Of a stretch of DNA of 64,000 nt, positions 34,557 through 43,530 are shown in pieces. The position numbers and the translations under genes are program-made. A model generated the notes under the pieces. The model was not told the DNA's origin. It did no database searches and was given only the letters and a program-made list of their open reading frames with translations. Numbering within the stretch: position 1 is the first letter of the stretch; each line of letters opens with the position of its first letter. This DNA is from Gallionella sp. (lineage in GTDB: Bacteria > Pseudomonadota > Gammaproteobacteria > Burkholderiales > Gallionellaceae). The stretch covers positions 1-64,000 of the forward strand of contig JAQTTV010000016.1 in assembly GCA_028710565.1 (NCBI GenBank). The letters are read 5' to 3'.

Positions 34557-35831
34557 ATGGTTCCCCACCTGACGACTGCCCTAACAGGTCCTTTATTGGA
34601 CTTAGAACGCCGTTTTTTAGCGGCGATGCCAACCATCGAACATTGGTTTCGCTTGAAATGGCTGGAATTACCTGTACCGTTTTATGCGTCGGTAGATTTG
34701 CGCAACAGCGGGTTTAAGTTAGCCCCAGTTGACACCAATCTTTTCCCTGGTGGTTTTAACAATCTCAATCCTGATTTCTTGCCCTTGTGCGTGCAGGCGA
34801 TGCAAAGCGCGGTGCAAAAAATTTGCCCTGAAGCGCGCGGCATTTTGTTGATTCCTGAAAATCACACCCGCAATATGTTTTATTTGGAAAACGTGGCGCA
34901 AATTGTCACGATTTTGAAGCAAGCGGGGATGCGGGTGCGGGTCGGCAGTTTGTTGCCTGAAATCACCGCCGCCACGCCGATTGTTTTACCCAATGGTAAA
35001 ACGCTGACTTTAGAACCGCTGGTGCGCACGGGTAATCGCCTAGGCTTGGCAGATTTTGATCCTTGCGTGGTGTTGTTGAATAACGACTTGTCGGGCGGCG
35101 TGCCTGAGATTTTGAAAAACTTGGAGCAAGGCGTATTTCCGCCGCTATCCGTTGGTTGGTACGCGCGTCGTAAGTCGCAACATTTTGCCGCTTATGACCG
35201 CGTGGCGGCGGAATTTGCCGAGCTGATCGGCATTGATCCGTGGCTGATTAACCCCTATTTCGCGACCTGCGATCAAATCAATTTCCAAGACCGCGTGGGG
35301 GAAGAATGTTTGGCGGCGCAAGTCGATGGCGTGTTGGCAAAAATGCGCGTGAAGTACGCGGAATATGGCGTGAAGCATGATCCCTTTGTCATCGTCAAAG
35401 CCGATGCAGGGACATATGGCATGGGCATTATGACCGTGAAAAGTGGCGAGGAAGTCAAAGGATTAAACCGTAAACAGCGCAATAAAATGGCGGTGGTGAA
35501 AGAAGGCTTGGCAGTGTCGGATGTGTTGATTCAAGAGGGTGTTTATACCTTCGAGAGCATCAATGAAGCAGTCGCCGAGCCTGTGGTGTATATGATGGAT
35601 CATTACGTGGTAGGCGGTTTTTATCGTGTGCATACAGGTCGCGGCGTAGATGAAAATTTGAATGCGGCAGGGATGCACTTTGTGCCGTTGGCGTTTGAAA
35701 CTTGCTGCACCTTGCCGAATCCTGATTGCGCGCCTGACGATACCCCGAATCGTTTTTATGCGTATGGCGTGGTGGCGCGACTGGCGTTGTTGGCGGCGGC
35801 GATGGAAATTGAAGCGGCGGAGAACCCATGA
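34557..35831 (+). CDS. gshA: Glutamate-cysteine ligase, Acidithiobacillus type
   Basis: ATP-dependent ligase making gamma-glutamylcysteine, the first step of glutathione synthesis. The 424-residue sequence is unlike E. coli GshA and matches the group first noted in Acidithiobacillus ferrooxidans. Typical segments are NLFPGGFNNLNPDFLPLC, LNNDLSGGVPEIL, IKADAGTYGMGIMTV-like VIVKADAGTYGMGIM, and VYMMDHYVVGGFYRVHTGRG. These look like an ATP-grasp-type substrate pocket. No gshB follows; instead apbE overlaps its last four bases. Naming rests on remembered family features. Confidence 0.88.
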   Translation: MVPHLTTALTGPLLDLERRFLAAMPTIEHWFRLKWLELPVPFYASVDLRNSGFKLAPVDTNLFPGGFNNLNPDFLPLCVQAMQSAVQKICPEARGILLIPENHTRNMFYLENVAQIVTILKQAGMRVRVGSLLPEITAATPIVLPNGKTLTLEPLVRTGNRLGLADFDPCVVLLNNDLSGGVPEILKNLEQGVFPPLSVGWYARRKSQHFAAYDRVAAEFAELIGIDPWLINPYFATCDQINFQDRVGEECLAAQVDGVLAKMRVKYAEYGVKHDPFVIVKADAGTYGMGIMTVKSGEEVKGLNRKQRNKMAVVKEGLAVSDVLIQEGVYTFESINEAVAEPVVYMMDHYVVGGFYRVHTGRGVDENLNAAGMHFVPLAFETCCTLPNPDCAPDDTPNRFYAYGVVARLALLAAAMEIEAAENP

Positions 35832-36865
35832 TACGTATTATATTGGTCGCGGCATTACTGTTGTTAACGGCTTGCACTGAAGAGCCGCTCTCTCAAACGC
35901 AAAGTTTCGTATTTGGCACGCGCGTCGAACTAAGTGTCTATGGCGTACCCGAACCTCAGGCGCAACAGGCCATGGCAGATGTGCTGCAAGAGTTTCAACG
36001 GTTGCACGATATGTTACATGCTTGGCAACCCAGCGAACTCAGCGCACTCAATGCGGCATTTGCGACAGGAAAAAGCATGATTATTTCGCATGAACTGGCG
36101 TTGATGCTACAAGAGGCAACTCAGATTTCGCAGCAATCCAAAGGACTATTCAACCCTACCATCGGCAGCTTGATCAAGCTATGGGGCTTTCATCGAGATG
36201 AGTTTACGCCCGTGCAACCTGATAAAGAGCAACTCATCCTGTCGGTCAAAGCCAATCCGCAAATGAGTGACATCACTTTGCGCCCTTTGTCCGACGGGCG
36301 TTATCGCGCCAGTTCGCGCAATTTTGCCGTACAACTGGATTTAGGGGGGTATGCCAAGGGATACGCCTTAGATCACGCGGCTGAAATTCTGCGCAAACGT
36401 GGCATCCGCAATGCACTGATTAACATCGGTGGCAATGTCCTGGCATTAGGTAAACACGGTCACCGCGCATGGCGAGTGGGCATACAACATCCTCGCACGG
36501 CGGGGGCTTTGGCAACCTTGGCGTTATATGACGGGGAAGCTATCGGTACATCGGGCGATTACCAACGCTACTTTATGTTGGACAACGTGCGGTATTGTCA
36601 CTTAATTGATCCACGTACTGCGCGTCCCATGCAGGGCGTACAGGCGGTGACGATTTTGACGCACGGCAAGCGGGCGGGCGTACTATCCGATGCAGCATCC
36701 AAACCCTTGTTTATCAGTGGTACGCAAGGCTGGCGCGTCGCAGCGACGCAAATGAACTTGCCTGAGGCGATGTTGATAGATGCACAAGGTCAGGTTCATC
36801 TGACCAAGGCTATATCTAAGCGATTGGAATTTACTGACAAAAATACCATACGAAAAATAGAATGA
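35828..36865 (+). CDS. apbE: FAD:protein FMN transferase ApbE
   Basis: Periplasmic lipoprotein that attaches FMN covalently to Thr/Ser of flavoproteins such as NqrB, NqrC and RnfG. The 345-residue precursor has a lipoprotein signal MIRIILVAALLLLTAC with the modified Cys at 16. ApbE motifs follow: QSFVFGTRVELSVYG, FNPTIGSLIKLWGF, LDLGGYAKGYALD, NALINIGGNVLALG, then GTSGDYQRYF, HLIDPRTARPMQGVQAVTI and VLSDAASKPLF. It overlaps gshA by four bases (ATGA). Confidence 0.95.
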   Translation: MIRIILVAALLLLTACTEEPLSQTQSFVFGTRVELSVYGVPEPQAQQAMADVLQEFQRLHDMLHAWQPSELSALNAAFATGKSMIISHELALMLQEATQISQQSKGLFNPTIGSLIKLWGFHRDEFTPVQPDKEQLILSVKANPQMSDITLRPLSDGRYRASSRNFAVQLDLGGYAKGYALDHAAEILRKRGIRNALINIGGNVLALGKHGHRAWRVGIQHPRTAGALATLALYDGEAIGTSGDYQRYFMLDNVRYCHLIDPRTARPMQGVQAVTILTHGKRAGVLSDAASKPLFISGTQGWRVAATQMNLPEAMLIDAQGQVHLTKAISKRLEFTDKNTIRKIE

Positions 36866-36907
36866 CGCAGCGATCCTTTAAAAACAACAAGGCTTAGGAG
36901 TGATTAA

Positions 36908-37300
36908 TTGGTTGGTATTTTATTAGTAACCCATAACGGGTTGGGCAACAGTTTTGTCGATTGTATTCAACATGTATTGGGCTGTACGCCTGAGCGTCTT
37001 AAGGTGTTATCGGTATTAGCGGCTGATGATCCTCAACAAAAATTAGCTGAAGGTCAGCTGCTTATTGACCAGCTCGACACGGGAGACGGTGTACTGATGT
37101 TGGTCGATGTGTATGGTGCGACACCCAGCAATATCGCTCAAAAACTATGCCGAGAGGGTCGAGTAACTGGCGTATCGGGTTTAAGTTTTCCGATGTTGCT
37201 GCGGGTCGTATGCAGTCCCGTCATGCCCTTGGCAGCCTTAGCCAAGCTGGCTTTTGATGGCGCACGGGAATGTATTGTTTACCTTGATCAGGAACATTAA
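36908..37300 (+). CDS. PTS EIIA component, mannose family
   Basis: A 130-residue EIIA-Man-like domain, MVGILLVTHNGLGNSFVDCI, with the phosphorylated His at residue 9. TTG start after AGGAGTG. The dimerisation and phosphate loop VLMLVDVYGATPSNIAQKL is intact. It is followed within two bases by HPr, then EI. No EIIB, EIIC or EIID is nearby, so the chain ends at this protein. In many proteobacteria such a shortened PTS is a regulatory relay rather than a sugar importer. Confidence 0.92.
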   Translation: MVGILLVTHNGLGNSFVDCIQHVLGCTPERLKVLSVLAADDPQQKLAEGQLLIDQLDTGDGVLMLVDVYGATPSNIAQKLCREGRVTGVSGLSFPMLLRVVCSPVMPLAALAKLAFDGARECIVYLDQEH

Positions 37301-37302
37301 AA

Positions 37303-37572
37303 ATGCTGCAACAAGACGCACTTATTATCAACAAACTGGGTTTACATGCCCGCGCTTCGGCAAAATTAACGCAACTGGCTTCCAGCTTTCAATGTGACGT
37401 GATGTTGTCACGCAACAATCGGCGCATCAATGCGAAAAGCATTATGGGTGTAATGATGTTAGCGGCGGCAAAAGGCACGACTATCACCATCGAAACCAGC
37501 GGTGCGGACGAAGCCGCTGCCATGCAAGCTTTGCTGGATTTAATCAACGACTATTTTGGAGAAGGTGAATGA
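37303..37572 (+). CDS. ptsH: Phosphocarrier protein HPr
   Basis: An 89-residue HPr passing phosphate from EI to EIIA. H15 lies in NKLGLHARASAKL. A serine at the HPr-kinase position is present (NAKSIMGVMML, S46), although no hprK is seen in the window. It sits between EIIA-Man and EI and overlaps the EI start by four bases. Confidence 0.95.
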   Translation: MLQQDALIINKLGLHARASAKLTQLASSFQCDVMLSRNNRRINAKSIMGVMMLAAAKGTTITIETSGADEAAAMQALLDLINDYFGEGE

Positions 37573-39296
37573 GTTTTACCCTACATGGCATCGCGGTTTC
37601 CAGCGGCATTGCCATTGGTTACGCTCATTTAATTTCACACACTTCGCTCGAAGTGGTGCATTACGTCTTGCCTAAGCAGTTTCTGGATGAAGAAATTGCC
37701 CGTTTTGACACCGCACTACAATCGGCGCGTCGCGAGTTTGCGAGCCTGCGCAGTAATCGTCCCTCTCATTCGGCCGCAGAATTTGACGCATTCATCGAAT
37801 TACACCAGATGATATTGGACGACCCTTTGCTCAGCATTGCGCCACGCGAAATGATCGTTGCTGAGCATTGCAATGCCGAATGGGCACTGAAAATTCAGAC
37901 CGAAGCACTGGTTGCGCAATTCGACGAATTTGAAGATGCGTATTTGCGGGAACGCCAGCTGGATGTGAAGCAAGTCGCGGAACGCCTATTGATGCACTTG
38001 TCTGGCCATCCCAGTCATCTCCCCCAACCCGCACGACATGATGTGGACACCATTTTGGTCGCGGATGACCTCAGCCCTGCCGATTTGATTCAATTCAAAC
38101 CGCAGCAATATGCCGCCTTTATCACCGATGTAGGCGGCGCAACCTCGCATACCGCCATCGTCGCGCGCAGTCTCAACACGCCCTGCGTAGTGGGTTTGCA
38201 TCATGCGCGCATGTTGTTGCGCGAAGACGACTTGCTGATTTTAGATGGCGAGCAGGGTGTGCTGATTGTCAATCCCGACAAGGCCATGTTGGCGGAATAC
38301 AAATTGCGCCAAAGTGAATGGGAGTTGGAGCGTAAGAAACTCAAACGCTTACGCACTGCGCGTGCCAATACTTTGGATGGCGCGATTATTGAGTTACATG
38401 CCAATATCGAACGCCCCGAAGACATCGTTGAAGCCAAAGAACATGGCGCAACAGGTATTGGACTATTTCGCAGTGAATTCCTCTTCCTCAATCGGCATAA
38501 TTTACCGAGTGAAGAAGAGCAGTTTACCGCTTACCGCGCGGTAGCCGAGGGCATGGAAGGGCAGCCTGTCACCATACGTACCTTTGACTTGGGTTCAGAC
38601 AAGCCACTGAAGGGGAAGGAACGTACCGCAAACAACCCTGCCCTAGGTTTGCGCGCCATTCGCCTGTGTCTTGCTGAACCCGCCTTATTCCGCACCCAAC
38701 TGCGTGCGTTACTCCGCGCCACTCACTACGGCAACATCAAAATTTTGATCCCCATGTTGAGCTGCGTGTCTGAACTCAATCAAACCCTGCAATTTATCGC
38801 CGCCACCAAGCAAAGCTTGGATCATGAAGGTATTCCGTACAACCGTGAAGTCAAAATAGGCGGCATGATTGAAATTCCAGCTGCCGCCTTATCCTTGAAT
38901 ATTTTCGCGGAAAAACTAGATTTTCTGTCCATTGGTACCAACGATTTAATCCAGTACACCTTGGCGATTGATCGTACAGATCAGGATGTAGCGCACCTGT
39001 ATGACCCGCTTCATCCTGCCATCTTGTATTTATTGGCACATATCATTGGTACGTCCAACAAACTACGCAAACCAATTTCGCTATGCGGCGAGATGGCTGG
39101 CGAGCTGCCCTACACCCGTTTACTACTGGGCATGGGCTTGCGCCAATTCTCGATGTCTTCGGTGCAAGTACCCAGTATCAAACAGCGCGTACTCACCACC
39201 AGCTTGCCCGACATCGCACCGCTCACCCATAAAATCTTGCGCACCGATGACCCCATGCGGCTGCGTGAATTATTGGATAAGTTGAATACCATTTGA
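37569..39296 (+). CDS. ptsI: PTS enzyme I
   Basis: PEP-protein phosphotransferase that starts the PTS relay. The 575-residue protein has the phosphohistidine motif GGATSHTAIVAR with H194. The PEP-utilising barrel carries IGLFRSEFLFL, RTFDLGSDKPL, GGMIEIPAAAL and the active-site Cys in SLCGEMAGE. Length matches classic EI and there is no N-terminal GAF domain, so it is not the nitrogen-type PtsP. Overlaps ptsH by four bases. Confidence 0.96.
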   Translation: MSFTLHGIAVSSGIAIGYAHLISHTSLEVVHYVLPKQFLDEEIARFDTALQSARREFASLRSNRPSHSAAEFDAFIELHQMILDDPLLSIAPREMIVAEHCNAEWALKIQTEALVAQFDEFEDAYLRERQLDVKQVAERLLMHLSGHPSHLPQPARHDVDTILVADDLSPADLIQFKPQQYAAFITDVGGATSHTAIVARSLNTPCVVGLHHARMLLREDDLLILDGEQGVLIVNPDKAMLAEYKLRQSEWELERKKLKRLRTARANTLDGAIIELHANIERPEDIVEAKEHGATGIGLFRSEFLFLNRHNLPSEEEQFTAYRAVAEGMEGQPVTIRTFDLGSDKPLKGKERTANNPALGLRAIRLCLAEPALFRTQLRALLRATHYGNIKILIPMLSCVSELNQTLQFIAATKQSLDHEGIPYNREVKIGGMIEIPAAALSLNIFAEKLDFLSIGTNDLIQYTLAIDRTDQDVAHLYDPLHPAILYLLAHIIGTSNKLRKPISLCGEMAGELPYTRLLLGMGLRQFSMSSVQVPSIKQRVLTTSLPDIAPLTHKILRTDDPMRLRELLDKLNTI

Positions 39297-39310
39297 CGAT
39301 GGAAGCGTGT

Positions 39311-40318
39311 ATGAAAGCTATGTTAATGACCGCTGCGGGCGGTCCTGATGTCTTGCAATTGCATGACATTCCCGCGCCAGAGCTGCCGTCGCCACATCAT
39401 CTGCGCGTTAAATTACACGCGGCGGGGATCAATCCTTTAGACACGAAATTACGCACCAAGCCCGCTTATCATCCCGACAAATTACCCGCGATTTTGGGTT
39501 GTGATGGCGCGGGCATCGTGGCTGAAATCGGCGCGGAGGTCACACGTTTCAAGGTGGGCGATGCGGTGTATTTTTGCAATGGCGGCTTGGGCGACGAGGC
39601 GGGGTGTTATGCCGAATATACCGCGTTGCATCAAGCCCATTGTGCCACCGCGCCCAGCACTATCTCACTGGCGGATGCAGCCGCCCTGCCCTTAGCCTTT
39701 CTCACCGCATGGGAAGCCTTGGTCGATCGCGCCCAATTGCAAAGCGGGCAAACGGTGTTGATTCATGCGGCAACAGGTGGCGTGGGGCATATCGCGTTGC
39801 AACTGGCGCATCACTTGGGCGCGCGAATTGCCGTCACGGTCAGCACGCCGACCAAGGCACAACTGGCGCAAGCCCTAGGCGCAGAAAAGCTGATTGCCTA
39901 TCGTGAGCAGGATTTTGTGGCAGAAGCCTTGGCGTGGACAGACGGCAAAGGCGTGGATGTGGTGTTCGATACCGTGGGCGGTGAAACGTTTACCCGCTCC
40001 TTCTCTGCCACGCGCATAGGCGGCAAAGTCGTCAGCTTGCTGTCTTGCCCGCTGACCCTCGCCGACACACAGCTCGCCCGTTTGCGCAATCTCTCGCTAT
40101 GCTACGAGTTAATGCTCACGCCTCAAGTGCTCAATCTGCACGATGAACGCATACGTCAACATCAGCTGCTTGAGCAATGTGCCTCACTGGTTGAACAAGG
40201 CAAGCTGGGCGTACTGATTACCCATCGCTTCCCCTTAGCGCAAGCGGCGGAGGCACATCGTTTGTTGGAGCAAGGCGGTGTCACAGGCAAGCTCATTTTG
40301 ACGCTGGAAACCGCGTGA
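39311..40318 (+). CDS. Zinc-type alcohol dehydrogenase-like / quinone oxidoreductase
   Basis: MDR-superfamily reductase, 335 residues from ATG 39311 (MKAMLMTAAGGPDVLQLHDI). The GroES-like N-terminal domain has AGINPLDTKLR and ILGCDGAGIVAEIG. The Rossmann fold has HAATGGVGHIALQLAHHLGA, an NADPH-binding motif of the QOR type. The catalytic-zinc ligands of true alcohol dehydrogenases are missing, so a quinone or enone reductase is more likely. It begins 14 bases after ptsI and overlaps the next gene by four bases. Confidence 0.88.
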   Translation: MKAMLMTAAGGPDVLQLHDIPAPELPSPHHLRVKLHAAGINPLDTKLRTKPAYHPDKLPAILGCDGAGIVAEIGAEVTRFKVGDAVYFCNGGLGDEAGCYAEYTALHQAHCATAPSTISLADAAALPLAFLTAWEALVDRAQLQSGQTVLIHAATGGVGHIALQLAHHLGARIAVTVSTPTKAQLAQALGAEKLIAYREQDFVAEALAWTDGKGVDVVFDTVGGETFTRSFSATRIGGKVVSLLSCPLTLADTQLARLRNLSLCYELMLTPQVLNLHDERIRQHQLLEQCASLVEQGKLGVLITHRFPLAQAAEAHRLLEQGGVTGKLILTLETA

Positions 40319-41022
40319 CCATCGGCACACGCCAACTTAAAGTTGGGACGCTGATGGTGGAAGTGGTACGCAAATCCATCAAAAGCCTGCGCTTAGTGGT
40401 ATATCGCGCCACGGGCAAAGTGCGCATTGCCGTACCGCTACGCGTGAGTGAAGCAGAAGTACGCCAAGTGGTGACGGCGAGACTGGATTGGATCCGCCAA
40501 CAGCAAGACAAATTTGCGCTACAAGTCAAACCAGCCCCGCTGGAGTACGTCACAGGTGAAGTTCACCCCTTTCAAGGTCGGCACTATCACCTAAATGTGA
40601 TTGAGCAAATCGGCACACCTCGCGTCATCCTACATGAAGACCACCTGGAAATGCGAGTGCGTCCTAATAGCGAACTCGCCCAACGCGCTGCCGTACTTGC
40701 TGCATGGTATCGCGCCCAACTCCAAGCCCAAATCCCCGCACTCATCGCCCACTGGCAACCCATCATGGGCGTGCAAGTCGCCGAATGGCGCATTAAACAC
40801 ATGAAAACAAAATGGGGAACGTGCAACACCCGCGTGCACCGCATCTGGCTCAATCTTGAATTGGCTATATTTCCGCTCGCCTGCTTAGAATACGTCGTCG
40901 TGCACGAAATGACCCATCTGCTCGAACCCAGCCACAACGCCAGATTTAAGGCACTGATGGATCAATTTATGCCGCTGTGGCGCGAGTATAAAAAGGAATT
41001 GAATAAGGGCGTGAGGATGTAG
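40315..41022 (+). CDS. YgjP-type (M48-like) metallopeptidase
   Basis: A 235-residue protein of the YgjP/DUF45 zinc-peptidase family. The active site VVHEMTHLLEPSHNARF supplies H197, E198, H201 and a downstream His (xxH...H...F). MKTKWGTCNTRVHRIWLNLE is the conserved strand before it. GTG start inside the end of the upstream reductase gene. E. coli YgjP is annotated as a UTP pyrophosphatase/metallohydrolase; the true substrate here is unknown. A bidirectional terminator follows. Confidence 0.88.
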   Translation: MTIGTRQLKVGTLMVEVVRKSIKSLRLVVYRATGKVRIAVPLRVSEAEVRQVVTARLDWIRQQQDKFALQVKPAPLEYVTGEVHPFQGRHYHLNVIEQIGTPRVILHEDHLEMRVRPNSELAQRAAVLAAWYRAQLQAQIPALIAHWQPIMGVQVAEWRIKHMKTKWGTCNTRVHRIWLNLELAIFPLACLEYVVVHEMTHLLEPSHNARFKALMDQFMPLWREYKKELNKGVRM

Positions 41023-41056
41023 CGTACCCCAAAGGATGAGTTGAAATGCTGCGCGT

Positions 41057-41087
41057 AAAAAAACCCAATCTTACGATTAGGCTTTTT
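41057..41087. terminator. Bidirectional rho-independent terminator
   Basis: A seven-base stem CCCAATC / GATTAGG (one mismatch) with a TTAC loop, flanked by seven A on the left and five T on the right. It lies between convergent genes and can end both. Confidence 0.8.
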
Positions 41088-41106
41088 CTATTCTGTGAAA
41101 CAACGC

Positions 41107-41511
41107 CTAGTGCATCACCACACGCGGCAGTTCTTTGGCTTGTGCTACCCAATCTTGTACTTGCGAAGCGGTGGGCAATTTACGCACCAGATTTTTTTCT
41201 GTATTCACTTCCACCATTTTGGCATGAAGATTTTCTGATTTGCGCTGCGCCAACTCTGGCACGCTATCCACCCCCGCAAATTCCAACAAATCAGCATACT
41301 GCGTTCCCACGCCCTTGATACGCGACAGATCAGCACGATTGACCCAATTCAAAATCTGCTTTTCACTGATGCCCGACTTTTCTGCCATATCCTTACGGCC
41401 TTTTTTCGTACTACCTGCCGCTAATAGATTTTCCTGCGTCGTAACACCCGCCGCCACTAACTTTTCTGCATAAACTGCGCCAATACCTTCAATATCTGAT
41501 AATTTTGTCAT
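41107..41511 (-). CDS. DUF4332 helix-hairpin-helix protein
   Basis: A 134-residue protein (MTKLSDIEGIGAVYAEKLVA) with two tandem helix-hairpin-helix units: IEGIGAVYAEKLVAAGV and IKGVGTQYADLLEFAGV. This is the layout of DUF4332. HhH pairs usually contact DNA backbone without sequence preference. Start at 41511 follows GGGAGAA. It is monocistronic between a terminator and the TPR genes. Function unknown. Confidence 0.85.
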   Translation of the reverse strand: MTKLSDIEGIGAVYAEKLVAAGVTTQENLLAAGSTKKGRKDMAEKSGISEKQILNWVNRADLSRIKGVGTQYADLLEFAGVDSVPELAQRKSENLHAKMVEVNTEKNLVRKLPTASQVQDWVAQAKELPRVVMH

Positions 41512-41662
41512 GTTATTCTCCCTATAAGTGTTTGAGGAGTGCAAAGAATACTACATTCCGTGATAGTACAAACAAGAGAAATGCAATTCGCTGTGGAAGA
41601 AGAATTAGTGCATTGAGGCATCCCACATCATGGAATACGCTACGCGTTCTTCATGATGAAAA

Positions 41663-42451
41663 CTATTCTTGGGGTTCAGGCATCACCTTGGACAAAGCAG
41701 TCTCTATGAACTCTTTAGCGGCAGCGCAACCACAGTCTTTCAGGCTGCGTGACTTTTTCACCATTTCCCAAGCTCGGGGATAATCCTTTTGAAAATAAAG
41801 TGATATTGCCCAGTTTATGTAAGTCTTACCATTTTGTGGATCAATTTTGACAGCCTCTGCCAATAGTGCATTTGCTTTATCGAAAGAGGTTTGCGCTTTG
41901 ACTTTGTCGGACTCTTTGTGCGCCTGTTCAGAATAAACATTGGCAGCATCATTCAATAATTGCAACCTGCCTTCATCATTACTTTCAACAAGAGATATTG
42001 ATTTTTCAAAATAAATGATACTTTCAGCAAACTTCTCTTGTTGGGATAACAGCAGTCCAAACCCCCAAAAAGCTGCATAATTATTGGGATTCAATAGCCA
42101 AGCCTGATTGAAACGCTTCATTGCGGTTGAATAATCCCCTTTATGAAAATAATTCCAACCAAACTTTGCAACGTTCTTACTCGCCTCCTCTCTGCTGGGG
42201 AAACGATTTGTGCAGTTTTTATCTTCTTCCATTGAATTTGGCGGCGCGGATGTTTCAACCACCATGCACCGAATAAATTTCTCATCAGCCTCTTTGTACC
42301 ATCCAGGCTTTTCAATATGAGGGTACCCATACATGGGAATGAGATTCAGACCACCGCCACTATGGGGATTGGTTTCAAAGGCATTCGATACTTGGGCTAG
42401 AAAACACAAACAAAACAGCCAAGTAACCTTAGTAAATGAATCTTTCATCAC
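41663..42451 (-). CDS. Exported TPR protein, copy 1
   Basis: A 262-residue protein with a signal peptide (FTKVTWLFCLCFLAQVSNAF). A short conserved mature start, LNLIPMYGYP, is followed by a Cys-containing region (FIRCMVVETSAPP, CTNRFPSREEASK), then about three TPR units (NWAISLYFQKDYPRAWEMVK is the last). It closes with LKDCGCAAAKEFIETAL. Paralogous to the gene at 42616-43413 over its whole length. The Cys residues are conserved between the copies, suggesting disulphides in the periplasm. No named family is recognised. Confidence 0.75.
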   Translation of the reverse strand: MMKDSFTKVTWLFCLCFLAQVSNAFETNPHSGGGLNLIPMYGYPHIEKPGWYKEADEKFIRCMVVETSAPPNSMEEDKNCTNRFPSREEASKNVAKFGWNYFHKGDYSTAMKRFNQAWLLNPNNYAAFWGFGLLLSQQEKFAESIIYFEKSISLVESNDEGRLQLLNDAANVYSEQAHKESDKVKAQTSFDKANALLAEAVKIDPQNGKTYINWAISLYFQKDYPRAWEMVKKSRSLKDCGCAAAKEFIETALSKVMPEPQE

Positions 42452-42615
42452 AACTCCTGCTCACCCAAACACGGATTGTCAGTGTACGCCAGATGTATGA
42501 TGGGGATTGTAGTAAAAGCAAAATTAACACATCCCCTTAAATACATCCGTTGCTCGATTTGCAGGTTAGGTTTTACATTTTTCTCGACCAGCATAACCAC
42601 CTGCAGGCTTGGGTT

Positions 42616-43413
42616 TTACTTCGCACCCCCGCTATTTTGCAGTTCTGGCATTTTCAAAAACAAGCCTTTTTCAACCAATTCTTGCGTGGCTGCACAACCA
42701 CAATCTTTCAAAATCCGAGCTTTTTTCAGCATTTCCCACGATCTCGTATAATTTCCTTCCCGAAGAAGAGACAATGCCCAGTTGGTATATGTCCTACCAT
42801 TTTCAGGGTCGAGCTTGGCGGCTTCTTCTAATAAAGCATTGGATTTTACGAATGCGGTTTGTACTTTCGCGCTATCCGTCTCATACATACCCAGTCTGGA
42901 ATACGCAAGGGCTATGTCGTTTAGCAAATATGGTTTGTTTTTTGGGTCATCTATCAAGTTTAGGGCTGTTTCGTAATGGCTCAATCCCTCAGAAAATCGG
43001 TCTTGTTTCACCAGTAACAAACCAAATCCCCAAAAGACTTGGTAATTTTCTGGGTTCAGCAGCCATGCTTGATTAAAACGTCTCATCGCTGTTAATAAGT
43101 CTCCCCTTGAATAGTATTGGAAAGCTACACCAGAAAGGGCTTTGCTAGCTTCAACTTTTGTCGGAAATTCATGCTCACAACGATTGTCAGATTCGGGGGC
43201 ATCAGGTGTTTTTACTAAAATACATCGCAAGAAATCTTCATCAGCAGCTTTTTGTGCGGGACTTTTTTGAACGCTCGGATGCCCATACATGGGAATCAAA
43301 TTGAGGGGAACATCTCTGCTTGAATTGGACATTTCAAGCGCGTTGGACAACGGTGAAAGAATACAAAGCAGCCATGCCGCGATCAAAACTAACGAAGGTG
43401 TTTTCATCATCAC
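42616..43413 (-). CDS. Exported TPR protein, copy 2
   Basis: A 265-residue paralogue of the preceding gene. It shares the signal peptide, LNLIPMYGHP, the FLRCILVKTPDAP and CEHEFPTKVEASK cysteine segments, RRFNQAWLLNPENYQVFWGFGLLL, and the C-terminal motif ILKDCGCAATQELVEKGL. Both copies stop just after MPE. The 164-base spacer is AT-rich without an obvious promoter. A recent tandem duplication with moderate divergence. Roles such as cell-envelope assembly or outer-membrane protein handling are possible, but nothing in the sequence decides. Confidence 0.75.
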   Translation of the reverse strand: MMMKTPSLVLIAAWLLCILSPLSNALEMSNSSRDVPLNLIPMYGHPSVQKSPAQKAADEDFLRCILVKTPDAPESDNRCEHEFPTKVEASKALSGVAFQYYSRGDLLTAMRRFNQAWLLNPENYQVFWGFGLLLVKQDRFSEGLSHYETALNLIDDPKNKPYLLNDIALAYSRLGMYETDSAKVQTAFVKSNALLEEAAKLDPENGRTYTNWALSLLREGNYTRSWEMLKKARILKDCGCAATQELVEKGLFLKMPELQNSGGAK

Positions 43414-43530
43414 TCCTTAATTAACACGCAAAGATGCGTGCTCAGCAGTTTAGCGCAAAGTTCACAACGACATGCTCGCGATCGTGGCCTGCACAGCAAG
43501 TTGCTATTCCGTCAGTAACATAGCTGTGCG

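Noticed and set aside
36908..37572. Nitrogen-type PTS (PtsN/NPr)
   Set aside because: The EIIA is mannose-type with His9 and EI has no GAF domain, so it is not the PtsP-NPr-PtsN branch.
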